From Seonamhaeicola sp. ML3 (lineage in GTDB: Bacteria; Bacteroidota; Bacteroidia; Flavobacteriales; Flavobacteriaceae), in assembly GCF_023273855.1 (NCBI RefSeq), contig NZ_CP096884.1:1116001-1180000 (forward strand): a stretch of 64,000 nucleotides of DNA. The letters are read 5' to 3'. The notes beneath the pieces are model-generated. The model ran no database searches and was not told the DNA's origin. It saw only the letters and a program-made list of their open reading frames with translations. The position numbers were made by a program, and so were the translations under genes. Each line of letters begins with the position of its first letter. Position 1 is the stretch's first letter. Below are positions 9,181 through 16,891 of the stretch, one piece after another.

Positions 9181-9771
9181 TTAATTGAACAAAACTTTAA
9201 TGTTTTCGGCAAATAATTTAACCGCAATAGCAAGGAGTACAACTCCAAATACCTTTCGTATTATACTTATCCCGTTCGAACCTAAAAAACTTTCAATCCT
9301 TTTAGATGTTTTGAGAACAATATAAATGAATATGACATTTAAAATAATAGCAACGATAATATTCTCTACTTCAAATTCCGCCCGCAACGACAGTAAGGTT
9401 GTTAAACTACCAGGGCCCGCTATTAAGGGGAAAGCCAAAGGGAATATAGATGCCGTCATTACACTATTCTCTTCTTCTTTGTAAAGCGTTATCCCTAAAA
9501 TCATTTCAAGGGCAATGAAAAATAAAATAAACGCACCGGCAACTGCGAACGAATTAACATCAATACCAATTAAATTTAAAATGCTCTTTCCCAAAAAAAG
9601 AAAGGTAATCATAATGGCACCCGCAATTAGCGAAGCTTTTTCACTTTGAATATGCCCTACTTTCTTTCTTAAATCTATTATAATTGGAATGTTTCCAACA
9701 ACATCAATAACGGCAAATAAAACCATAAAAGCGGTAAAAATTTCTTTTGGTACGAGCTTCATATTGATCAT
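9181..9771 (-). CDS. MarC family membrane protein
   Basis: 196 residues with about six hydrophobic segments. The start (PKEIFTAFMVLFAVIDVVGN) and the FPLAFPLIAGPGS stretch in the middle are MarC/UPF0056 hallmarks. These are inner-membrane proteins of uncertain function; the old link to multiple antibiotic resistance is not supported. Start ATG at 9771, with a second in-frame ATG at 9762. Monocistronic, divergent from the DUF3109 gene. Confidence 0.85.
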   Translation of the reverse strand: MINMKLVPKEIFTAFMVLFAVIDVVGNIPIIIDLRKKVGHIQSEKASLIAGAIMITFLFLGKSILNLIGIDVNSFAVAGAFILFFIALEMILGITLYKEEENSVMTASIFPLAFPLIAGPGSLTTLLSLRAEFEVENIIVAIILNVIFIYIVLKTSKRIESFLGSNGISIIRKVFGVVLLAIAVKLFAENIKVLFN

Positions 9772-9844
9772 TAATTATTTTGACAAAGGTCGGTATTTAA
9801 ATTTAAAGTTTATCTATTTTTACACCGCTTAAGATTACAGAATA

Positions 9845-10408
9845 ATGTTTCAACTCGGAAAAACCATTGTTTCAGATGATATTGTAAAAAAAGACTTTCT
9901 ATGCAATCTGTCTGCCTGCAAAGGCGCCTGTTGTATAGACGGTGATGCTGGAGCGCCTCTAGAGAAAGATGAAATAAACATACTAGAGGACATCTACCCA
10001 AAGGTAAAACCCTTTTTGCGACAAAAAGGTATCGATGCCATTGAAGCACAAGGCACTTCCATTTCAACCGAAGAAGGAGAACTTGAGACCCCCTTAATAA
10101 ACAATGCCGAATGTGCCTATGTGATTTATGATGAAAATGACGTAGCGCTTTGTGCCATCGAAGAAGCCTACAACCAAGGAGAGATTTCCTGGAAAAAACC
10201 GGTCTCTTGTCATTTATACCCTATTCGGGTTACGGATTATTCTGAATTCTCGGCAGTTAACTATCACAAATGGCAAATTTGTGATGATGCTTGCACGCTT
10301 GGTGAAGAACTTAAAGTACCTATCTACAAATTTGTTAAAGAAGCACTCATAAGAAAATTTGGAGAAGATTGGTATTTAGAACTAGAAAAAGTTGCTAAAA
10401 CGTTATAA
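9845..10408 (+). CDS. DUF3109 family Cys-rich protein
   Basis: 187 residues. The N-terminal Cys cluster (C20, C25, C29, C30 in CNLSACKGACC) plus later Cys in AECAYV, ALCAIE, VSCHLYPIR and QICDDAC resembles the CxxxCCxxC-type clusters of YkgJ-like proteins. A metal or Fe-S centre is therefore likely. The combination matches the Bacteroidetes DUF3109 family of unknown function. Cytosolic, no signal peptide. The gene stands alone ahead of the long nrdB leader. Confidence 0.8.
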   Translation: MFQLGKTIVSDDIVKKDFLCNLSACKGACCIDGDAGAPLEKDEINILEDIYPKVKPFLRQKGIDAIEAQGTSISTEEGELETPLINNAECAYVIYDENDVALCAIEEAYNQGEISWKKPVSCHLYPIRVTDYSEFSAVNYHKWQICDDACTLGEELKVPIYKFVKEALIRKFGEDWYLELEKVAKTL

Positions 10409-10825
10409 ACATCCTAAAATTTCATCGAAAAAAAAGTATAAAACCCTTTGTTTAAAAGGCGTTTAGAAAGTTAATCGTATATTATTTTTTTGTAAACTTT
10501 TTGATTTCCAAAAAAAGTTATTTACTTCATTTTCAATATTTTAACCTATTTTTCTTGTAAACTTTATTATTTTACTCCTGTTTTTTCTTTGTTAAAAACT
10601 TGTTGAAAACGTTTTTTTAACTGCATAAAAATGTATTAATCATTTTGCAATCTTTGTGAAACTCAATTCTGAGTAAAAAATACAATTATCAATACATAGC
10701 CTTTGTTGAATTCCTTTTATTAAGAATTATTTCATCAAAGTTTTTTAAAAATATACCAAATAATTTGGTGTGTTTTCAGGATGTTCCTGTAGCAATCGGT
10801 GTGTCAAAATTTAACTAACCAATAA
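10409..10825. other. long AT-rich region ahead of nrdB
   Basis: 417 bases without a convincing gene. It holds the 30-bp element at 10591-10620 that recurs behind nrdA, a CTTTG-containing weak -7 match near 10649, and two small hairpins just before nrdB: ACCAAA/TTTGGT (10755-10769) and CAGGA/TCCTG (10777-10789). A long structured leader for nrdBA is plausible but unproven. Confidence 0.45.
10591..10620. repeat. 30-bp element, upstream copy (before nrdB)
   Basis: It starts GTTAAAAACT and contains GTTAAAAAC and GTTGAAAAC spaced exactly 11 bases apart, then a palindromic AAAACGTTTT. It matches 13999-14028 at 27 of 30 positions. The position upstream of nrdB suggests a regulatory role, possibly a DnaA- or repressor-type site (inference). 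Confidence 0.6.
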
Positions 10826-12100
10826 ATGGAAATAACTCATATTATTAAGCGTGATTACGAAACTAGTCCTTTCGTTTTAGACAAAATTACCAACGCTGTA
10901 GAGAAAGCCATGCTCTCAGTAAATCACGGGTCAAGGCAAGATGCCAGTGAAATCTCAGACCGCGTTTTCGAATCGCTTCTAGCTAGAAAAGCTATGGATG
11001 CAAGATATGTCCCTACTGTAGAACAAGTACAGGATATTGTAGAAGACAAGCTAATGGGTAGTGCCTTTCATGATGCTGCCAAGGCTTACATTCTTTACAG
11101 AGATGAGCAGAACAGGAAAAGACAGACCAACATCTTTGAAAAACGTATTAACCTTAAACCTTATGAATATCCAGATTTATATGAGTATGTAAATGCCATT
11201 AGACATTCTTATTGGATCCACACTGAATTTAATTTTACTAGCGATATTCAAGATTTTAAAGCGCAACTAAATTCAGTAGAAAAATCGGCCATAAAAAATA
11301 CCATGTTGGCGATTTCTCAAATTGAAGTCGCTGTTAAAACCTTTTGGGGCGATATTTACCAAAAAATGCCAAAGCCTGAGATTGGTTCTGTTGGAGCAAC
11401 TTTTGCCGAGAGTGAAGTACGTCACCATGACGCCTATTCACATTTATTGGAGATTTTAGGATTGAATGCGGAATTCAAAGCGCTAAAAAAGAAGCCCGTT
11501 ATCATGAGGCGTGTGCACTATTTAGAAACCGCACTAAAAAATTCTAAAAGTGAAAACATACAAGAGTACGCAGAATCGATTTTATTATTCTCATTATTTA
11601 TTGAACACGTATCGTTATTCTCTCAGTTCTTGATCATTATGGCTTTCAATAAGCACAAAAATATGCTTAAGGGTATTTCTAATGTGGTTGAGGCAACATC
11701 GAAAGAAGAGCAAATTCATGGCGACTTTGGTATTGATGTTATCAAAATCATCAAGAAAGAGAACCCATCTTGGTTTGGAGACGATTATAACGTAAAAATT
11801 CAAGAAATCTGTAAAGAAGCCTTTAAAGCTGAAAGTGATATTGTAGACTGGATTTTTGAAGAAGGCGAATTAGACTTCTTGCCTAAAAACGTTGTAAACG
11901 AGTTTATTAAAAACAGATTCAACAATTCTTTGGAAAGTATAGGAATTGACAAAGTCTTTGATATTGACCAGGAATTAGTAGCCCAAACAGAATGGTTTGA
12001 TGATGAAATCATTGGAACCAAACATGGCGATTTCTTTGTAAAAAGATCCATTAACTATAGTAAAAGAACAAAAAGTATAACTAGCGACGACCTTTTTTAA
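10826..12100 (+). CDS. nrdB: ribonucleotide reductase small subunit with N-terminal ATP-cone (class Id-like)
   Basis: 424 residues, longer than a standard NrdB because residues ~3-93 form an ATP-cone, normally found on NrdA. The ferritin-like domain keeps its metal ligands: E167, E197/H200 (EVRH), E260 and E295/H298 (EQIH). Y204 sits where the radical Tyr122 of E. coli lies. NrdB-borne ATP-cones are known from Leeuwenhoekiella blandensis, where dATP inactivates the enzyme by tetramerising NrdB; that group (class Id) uses a dimanganese centre without needing a tyrosyl radical. Here the same mode is inferred. The C-terminal tail would bind NrdA, whose gene starts 3 bases after the stop. Confidence 0.93.
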   Translation: MEITHIIKRDYETSPFVLDKITNAVEKAMLSVNHGSRQDASEISDRVFESLLARKAMDARYVPTVEQVQDIVEDKLMGSAFHDAAKAYILYRDEQNRKRQTNIFEKRINLKPYEYPDLYEYVNAIRHSYWIHTEFNFTSDIQDFKAQLNSVEKSAIKNTMLAISQIEVAVKTFWGDIYQKMPKPEIGSVGATFAESEVRHHDAYSHLLEILGLNAEFKALKKKPVIMRRVHYLETALKNSKSENIQEYAESILLFSLFIEHVSLFSQFLIIMAFNKHKNMLKGISNVVEATSKEEQIHGDFGIDVIKIIKKENPSWFGDDYNVKIQEICKEAFKAESDIVDWIFEEGELDFLPKNVVNEFIKNRFNNSLESIGIDKVFDIDQELVAQTEWFDDEIIGTKHGDFFVKRSINYSKRTKSITSDDLF

Positions 12101-12103
12101 AAT

Positions 12104-13894
12104 ATGAAACTTAACACACAGCAACAAGACAACCAAACCACAGAACAACAATCTAATTACAACGATTTAATTAATGCTCGTAAAGAGCAAATTAAAAATG
12201 TAAATAGCAAAGAAGAGTTAAATTTTGAATGGCTAACCGAAAACAGCCGTAAATTCTTGGCATCTGGATACCTAACAGAAGGTGCTACTCCAGAAGAAAG
12301 AATACGTGAGATAGCCGAAAGAGCCGAACAAATTCTTAAAATTGATGGCTACGCAGACAAGTTTTACAAATACATGTCTGAAGGCTTCTATTCTTTAGCT
12401 TCGCCTGTTTGGTCTAATTTTGGAAAAAAACGAGGCTTACCAATTAGTTGTTTTGGTTCTAACATTGCAGATGATATGGGTAACATCCTGTACACGCAAT
12501 CTGAAGTTGGAATGATGTCTAAATTAGGCGGTGGAACTTCTGGTTATTTTGGGAATCTTAGACATAGAGGGGCGCCTGTAAAAAATAACGGTTCATCTTC
12601 GGGTGCAGTTCATATCATGCAGCTTTTCGAGAAAATGGTAGATGTTGTTAGTCAAGGCTCTGTAAGACGCGGACGATTCTCGCCATATTTACCTGTTGAA
12701 CACCAAGATATCAATGAATTTTTAGAAATTGGTACTGAAGGAAACTCTATCCAAGAGCTAACACACGGTGTTACTGTTAGCGACAAGTGGATGCAAGAAA
12801 TGATAGATGGCGATGTTGATAAGCGTTCTATTTGGGCAAAAGTTATACAACGTAGAGGTGAAATAGGATATCCATACATTTTCTTTAATGATCATGCCAA
12901 TAACCAAGCGCCTGAAGTATATAAGGAGAATAAGCATAAAATTGTTGCTAGCAATTTATGTACTGAAATCATGCTACCATCCAATGAAAAATGGTCGTTT
13001 GTATGTGTGTTATCATCTGTGAATTTATTACACTACGATAAATGGAAAGATACCGATGCTGTTGAAACCATGGTATACTTTTTAGATGCTGTAATTACTG
13101 AATTTATCGATAAACTTGAAGAGTTTAGAGATTCTGATGATTTAGACGACAGACAAACATTCATGTTTATGGAGCGCGCCTATAATTTTGCGAAAGATAA
13201 TAGAGCGTTAGGTTTAGGCGCTCTAGGATGGCACTCTTTATTACAGTCTAAAATGTTACCGTTTGACAGTGCTGAAGCTTATGACTTGAATAGTGAAATA
13301 TTTAGAGTGATTAAAGAGAAGTCGTATAAGGCATCTGAAGAATTGGCTGAACGCTTTGGAGAACCAGAAGTTTTAAAAGGCTACGGAAGACGTAACGCTA
13401 CATTAAACGCTATTGCGCCTACAACCTCTTCGGCGTTTATTCTTGGTCAGGTTTCTCAAGGCATCGAACCTATTTGGTCTAATATTTATGTTAAGGATAT
13501 TGCTAAGATTAAAACCACAATAAAAAATCCGTACTTATTAAACCTTCTTGAAGAAAAAGGAATGAATACACCAGAAGTATGGAAAAGTATAAGAGATCAC
13601 GATGGTTCTGTTCAACATCTTGAATTCTTAACTGAGCTTGAACGTGATGTATTTAAAACATACTCGGAGATTGACCAGTTAACAATTGTATACCAAGCAG
13701 CGAACAGACAAAACCATATCGATCAGGGACAGTCAGTAAATATTATTGTGCACCCAGATATGCCTGTAAAAGACATTAATAAAATCTACGTTACAGCGTG
13801 GCAATTAGGGTTAAAGTCTTTATACTATCAGCATAGTATGAATGCAGCTCAAAAGTTTAAACAGAAAAAAGAGTGCACTAGCTGCGAAGGATAA
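12104..13894 (+). CDS. nrdA: ribonucleoside-diphosphate reductase large subunit, without ATP-cone
   Basis: 596 residues, short for NrdA because the N-terminal ATP-cone is missing (it is on NrdB). The catalytic set is complete: C116 (GLPISCFGSN), N284/C286/E288 in NLCTE, C301 (FVCVLSSVNL), the Tyr-Tyr relay pair Y574-Y575 and the C-terminal CxxC (C591, C594) for re-reduction by thioredoxin/glutaredoxin. The enzyme reduces NDPs to dNDPs. It forms an operon with nrdB (3-base gap). Specificity-site residues were not checked. Confidence 0.95.
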   Translation: MKLNTQQQDNQTTEQQSNYNDLINARKEQIKNVNSKEELNFEWLTENSRKFLASGYLTEGATPEERIREIAERAEQILKIDGYADKFYKYMSEGFYSLASPVWSNFGKKRGLPISCFGSNIADDMGNILYTQSEVGMMSKLGGGTSGYFGNLRHRGAPVKNNGSSSGAVHIMQLFEKMVDVVSQGSVRRGRFSPYLPVEHQDINEFLEIGTEGNSIQELTHGVTVSDKWMQEMIDGDVDKRSIWAKVIQRRGEIGYPYIFFNDHANNQAPEVYKENKHKIVASNLCTEIMLPSNEKWSFVCVLSSVNLLHYDKWKDTDAVETMVYFLDAVITEFIDKLEEFRDSDDLDDRQTFMFMERAYNFAKDNRALGLGALGWHSLLQSKMLPFDSAEAYDLNSEIFRVIKEKSYKASEELAERFGEPEVLKGYGRRNATLNAIAPTTSSAFILGQVSQGIEPIWSNIYVKDIAKIKTTIKNPYLLNLLEEKGMNTPEVWKSIRDHDGSVQHLEFLTELERDVFKTYSEIDQLTIVYQAANRQNHIDQGQSVNIIVHPDMPVKDINKIYVTAWQLGLKSLYYQHSMNAAQKFKQKKECTSCEG

Positions 13895-13922
13895 TTAAAA
13901 AGAGACATGATTGGTTTCTTGT

Positions 13923-13946
13923 GGGTTCCCTCGAGAGAGGGAACCC
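13923..13946 (+). terminator. GNRA-capped hairpin after nrdA
   Basis: GGGTTCCCTC and GAGGGAACCC form a perfect 10-bp stem closed by a GAGA tetraloop, 28 bases after the nrdA stop. No T-run follows it directly; a second hairpin with a T-run comes 9 bases later. It may protect the mRNA 3' end or work together with that terminator. Confidence 0.6.
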
Positions 13947-13955
13947 CAAATTTAT

Positions 13956-13980
13956 AAAGCACCTCCCAGGAGGTGCTTTT
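13956..13980 (+). terminator. rho-independent terminator of nrdBA
   Basis: AAAGCACCT (13956-13964) pairs with AGGTGCTTT (13971-13979), extendable by two CC/GG pairs in the loop, and ends in TTTT. Its core is nearly the same as the terminator at 15081-15098. Confidence 0.75.
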
Positions 13981-13998
13981 AAAATTAACAGATAATAT

Positions 13999-14028
13999 GT
14001 TAAAAACTAGTTGAAAAGCTTTTTTTAA
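13999..14028. repeat. 30-bp element, downstream copy (after nrdA)
   Basis: Same element as 10591-10620 with three differences. Two of these change the central palindrome from AAAACGTTTT to AAAAGCTTTT, so its symmetry is kept. The 11-bp spaced GTTAAAAAC / GTTGAAAA units are retained. Confidence 0.6.
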
Positions 14029-14100
14029 AATTTATCTAAAAGAAATAAGTTAAAAGTAAATTTGAGTATTAAATTAAAACATAAGTAGAGTTTTAAAAGC

Positions 14101-14128
14101 AAAAAAAAAGGGACATTTGAAATATCCC
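14101..14128 (-). terminator. minus-strand terminator
   Basis: On the minus strand GGGATATT and AATGTCCC pair over 8 bp around a 3-base loop (one G-U wobble that would be a C-A mismatch on the plus strand), followed by nine Ts. The strand-specific pairing says something is transcribed leftward here, namely the doubtful 62-codon frame or a small RNA. Confidence 0.6.
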
Positions 14129-14136
14129 TCTTGATT

Positions 14137-14325
14137 TTATTTTTTTACAAATTTGGTTTGGACCCCTTTATTGTAAAAATACAGAAGTGAGATTAACTCA
14201 TCTCCTATTTTGTTCTTCAAACGTACAAAATTAGCCTCTTCTGACCAAGTTAAATATTTCTGTGATTTAATTAAAACCTGAAAACAGTTGTAAAATAAGA
14301 ATTTATGACCCTTATTTTTTATCAA
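14137..14325 (-). CDS. doubtful 62-residue protein or remnant
   Basis: The open frame of 62 codons has only a TTG to start from (no Met codon inside), and a TAA lies in frame two codons upstream. The residues look protein-like (aromatic and charged mix, LTWSEEANFVRLKNKIGDEL). A strong minus-strand terminator sits directly behind it, which is the main argument for a real transcript. It may be a small protein, a 5'-truncated pseudogene or the body of a non-coding RNA. Not recognised. Confidence 0.25.
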   Translation of the reverse strand: MIKNKGHKFLFYNCFQVLIKSQKYLTWSEEANFVRLKNKIGDELISLLYFYNKGVQTKFVKK

Positions 14326-14392
14326 CCGATTTTAGGGTTATTAACAATTAGAGCGAAAATATCTTACAAAAGCTCTATAAAATATTTAAAAA

Positions 14393-15070
14393 ATGACAAA
14401 AGAAATTAAAATTTCTATAAATCAGTTTGCGGATTTTTCTAAAGCAAGCGATTCTAAAAAAAGAACAATTATAAAGCAACAAAAAAATCCTAATAAATTT
14501 TTGGTTTCATGGTATCAATTAAGCAAATCTAGAATAAAAAAGTCAATAGAAAACAATGGTGATTTAGATCCAATTATAAAAGGGATAGAGGAATTAAAAG
14601 GTAGAATTCCTAAAAAACCGAGACAAGTCCTAGACCGAATAGTTTCAATTGAAGCATTACAGAGATATATACATATAAAACTTCCTGATATGCTGAAAAC
14701 GATTCCTTATGAAACTATAAAAAAAGTGGAATCGAAATCTGTTTATATCAATGGCGTAGAAATCATTGTATCACCAGATGTAATTATTAGGATAAAGGTA
14801 AACGGAAAAACTTATTTAGGAGCTGTAAAAATACATGTTTCGAAAAGTAATATCTTTGATAATATTCAATCTCGATATATATCAGTATTGATAAAAAAAT
14901 ATTTAGAAGAAGTTGTTGCTAAAGATGGAGATAAGGTTCTAGATGATCTTTGTCTATCCATAGATATATTTGGAGAAAGGATAATTTCTGCTCCAAATAA
15001 TATATCTAAAGCGATTACAGAGATTAATGTAATCTGTAATGAAGTAAAATCCTTTTGGAATGCAGCTTAA
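14393..15070 (+). CDS. orphan 225-residue protein, possibly PD-(D/E)XK nuclease-like
   Basis: Not recognised as a named family. The N-terminal half is Lys-rich and helical (KKRTIIKQQKNPNKFLVSWY). The second half has a pattern that recalls RecB/Cas4-type nucleases: a hairpin ending in a Pro-Asp (VEIIVSPDVIIRIKVNGKTY), then GAVKIHVSKS, where K would be the catalytic Lys, and a following helix QSRYISVL like the family's Gln-Tyr motif. The acidic residue expected two places before the Lys is Ala, so it may be degenerate or the resemblance may be false. The gene is visibly AT-rich, stands alone and ends in a bidirectional terminator. Real gene likely; function only a hypothesis. Confidence 0.7.
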   Translation: MTKEIKISINQFADFSKASDSKKRTIIKQQKNPNKFLVSWYQLSKSRIKKSIENNGDLDPIIKGIEELKGRIPKKPRQVLDRIVSIEALQRYIHIKLPDMLKTIPYETIKKVESKSVYINGVEIIVSPDVIIRIKVNGKTYLGAVKIHVSKSNIFDNIQSRYISVLIKKYLEEVVAKDGDKVLDDLCLSIDIFGERIISAPNNISKAITEINVICNEVKSFWNAA

Positions 15071-15074
15071 AATT

Positions 15075-15110
15075 AAAAAAGCACCTCTGTTGAGGTGCTT
15101 TTTTTTAATT
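15075..15110. terminator. bidirectional terminator between the orphan gene and the OmpA gene
   Basis: GCACCTC (15081-15087), loop TGTT, GAGGTGC (15092-15098), with an A-run on the left and a T-run on the right. It serves the plus-strand orphan gene and the convergent minus-strand OmpA-family gene. Confidence 0.85.
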
Positions 15111-15123
15111 ATGAGATAAAATT

Positions 15124-16005
15124 CTAGTCTAAAATTTTATTCTCTGCCAATGTGGTATCCTCATCTGCCATTAATGCAAAAAACTTATCAATGTTAGGAA
15201 GAATCACTATACGTGTTCTACGGTTTCTAGCTCTGTTTTTCCAAGTTTTATTATCTGTTATCGGTTGGTAACTGCTTCTTCCTGCAGCAATCAACTGTTC
15301 TGGAGCTACTTTAAATCTGTGTTGCAACCTTCTTACAACCGAGGTAGCTCTTAAAACACTTAAATCCCAGTTATCTGTAATTTTTTCGGTATGGATTCCT
15401 CTAGAATCTGTATGGCCTTCAACCATAACATCTAAACTTGGTTCAGACTTTATAACATCGGCTAATTTTGCTAAAATTCTATCTGCTTTAGAACTTACTA
15501 CATAGCTACCACTATTAAACAACATTTTATCAGAAATAGAAATCATAACAACAGTTTCGTTAATATTAACAGCTATGTCCTCGTCTTCATCAATATCATT
15601 AGAATCTATTACTTTTTCTAAATTATAAGCCACCGCTAAATTCATAGAATCTTTAAGTGTCTTGGCATTACTTAATTTGGCAGGGTCAACTTTTGCCAAA
15701 GTAGCTCTCATTTGTTCTTTAGCCTTATTAGAGATTACAGCACCGCTTTTAAGCGTTTCAAACTTAGAATCACTTTCTTCAGTTAAGACATCGACGTCTT
15801 CTTTTAAAGATTCTATTTTGGTATTGTATTCAGTCACTCTAGTTTGAATTTTAGCAAACTTAGTTTCTAAGTCTTCTTTAGCTACTCTTGTTTTAAGCAG
15901 TTCACTTTTAATCTGCCCATTTTCTTGTTCTATAGCCACATACTTCTTTTTAGAGACACACGAAAAAGTGAGGGCAACTACTAATAAAATTGAAATTTTC
16001 TTCAT
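15124..16005 (-). CDS. OmpA family outer-membrane lipoprotein
   Basis: 293 residues. The signal peptide ends in a lipobox-like FSC, so the N-terminal Cys is probably lipidated. Residues ~22-75 are a coiled coil rich in Glu/Lys. The C-terminal ~120 residues form an OmpA-like peptidoglycan-binding domain with VEGHTDSRG, the Asp in NWDLSVLRA and the Arg-rich NRARNRRTRIVI. It probably tethers the outer membrane to the cell wall. Transcribed alone, converging on the terminator at 15075-15110. Confidence 0.9.
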   Translation of the reverse strand: MKKISILLVVALTFSCVSKKKYVAIEQENGQIKSELLKTRVAKEDLETKFAKIQTRVTEYNTKIESLKEDVDVLTEESDSKFETLKSGAVISNKAKEQMRATLAKVDPAKLSNAKTLKDSMNLAVAYNLEKVIDSNDIDEDEDIAVNINETVVMISISDKMLFNSGSYVVSSKADRILAKLADVIKSEPSLDVMVEGHTDSRGIHTEKITDNWDLSVLRATSVVRRLQHRFKVAPEQLIAAGRSSYQPITDNKTWKNRARNRRTRIVILPNIDKFFALMADEDTTLAENKILD

Positions 16006-16076
16006 AATTAAATGGATTTGGTTTACCTCATTTACGTAAGGAAAACAAAATCAGATCATGAAGCATTAAAATCTTT

Positions 16077-16796
16077 TTAATTCAAAATGTCGGTTCCTAA
16101 AAGCTGATCATTTTTATTATAATACCAGGCTCTATTCTTTGGCATTCTAATACCATTTACTAACTCTTCTTCAGTTAAGAGAATATACTCTCCGGAGTTG
16201 TTTTCTTGAACACTATTTTTGTCTGTTTTGTAGAATTGATAGACTTCCATGGCATAGGTTTCAGGATTAAAATAAAAGTACCAGATATCGTTACCTACTT
16301 CTGAATTATAGGTTACCCTTAAAACCAAATAATCCTTTCCTTTAAACGACTTTCTCTTAACGTTTGGGTGAATGATAGTTCCTGGATCTCTAAGTTTCAT
16401 TGGTAAACCATACAAATACGTGTAGTAATTCTTTAATAATTCTGCACGCTTACAGTTTAAGTTATATTTTTTTAGGTCTACTTCCGAAATATTTTCTGAA
16501 TCGTTTAAAGCGAAAGAACACGCTTTTTTACTAATTATCATTTCTATCTTTAAGGAATCTCTTTTCGTAATCGACTTAAAGTATTGGTTCGGTAAATCGA
16601 TAGTTATAAAACTTTGACGAGGTAATTTGTTGGGAATTTGCATCGTTATATCAAGAGTTCCCTCGAAGTCTTGCCAATTATTATGTGGGTCATGATAGAG
16701 AATAGCTTTTTCTAGCAATTCTTTACCAGTTATTTGCTGCGAATACACTTGCAATGAAATGGCCAGCATAACAAAAAGTAAACTGTTTATTTTCAT
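16077..16796 (-). CDS. DUF6503 family secreted protein
   Basis: 239 residues with an N-terminal signal peptide (ending VYSQQ). The sequence GKELLEKAILYHDPHNNW followed by a beta-rich body matches the Bacteroidetes DUF6503 family of periplasmic or outer-membrane-associated proteins of unknown function (LolA-like shape is often suggested). Located behind the PiT transporter but separated from it by a terminator, so it is probably an independent gene. Confidence 0.75.
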   Translation of the reverse strand: MKINSLLFVMLAISLQVYSQQITGKELLEKAILYHDPHNNWQDFEGTLDITMQIPNKLPRQSFITIDLPNQYFKSITKRDSLKIEMIISKKACSFALNDSENISEVDLKKYNLNCKRAELLKNYYTYLYGLPMKLRDPGTIIHPNVKRKSFKGKDYLVLRVTYNSEVGNDIWYFYFNPETYAMEVYQFYKTDKNSVQENNSGEYILLTEEELVNGIRMPKNRAWYYNKNDQLLGTDILN

Positions 16797-16826
16797 AATG
16801 ATATTTTCTTATAAGATACAAAACAA

Positions 16827-16852
16827 AAAGACACCTTAACCAAGGTGTCTTT
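16827..16852 (-). terminator. terminator of the PiT transporter gene
   Basis: AAAGACACCTT (16827-16837), loop of 4, AAGGTGTCTTT (16842-16852): a perfect 11-bp stem. On the minus strand it is followed by TTGTTTTG. It ends the PiT transcript before the DUF6503 gene. Confidence 0.75.
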
Positions 16853-16891
16853 GTATCGTTTTTTAATCTTTATCCTTAAATATTTTCGGTT

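Noticed and set aside
9810-10067. Minus-strand frame of 85 codons over the start of the DUF3109 gene
   Set aside because: Antisense to a well supported Cys-rich protein; composition (many Arg, Leu, Cys) is that of a shadow.
10755-10789. Two small hairpins before nrdB as a possible riboswitch
   Set aside because: Stems of only 5-6 bp and no recognisable aptamer core; mentioned only as part of the leader.
14393-15070. Orphan gene as part of a toxin-antitoxin or CRISPR system
   Set aside because: No partner gene, repeat array or Cas protein nearby.
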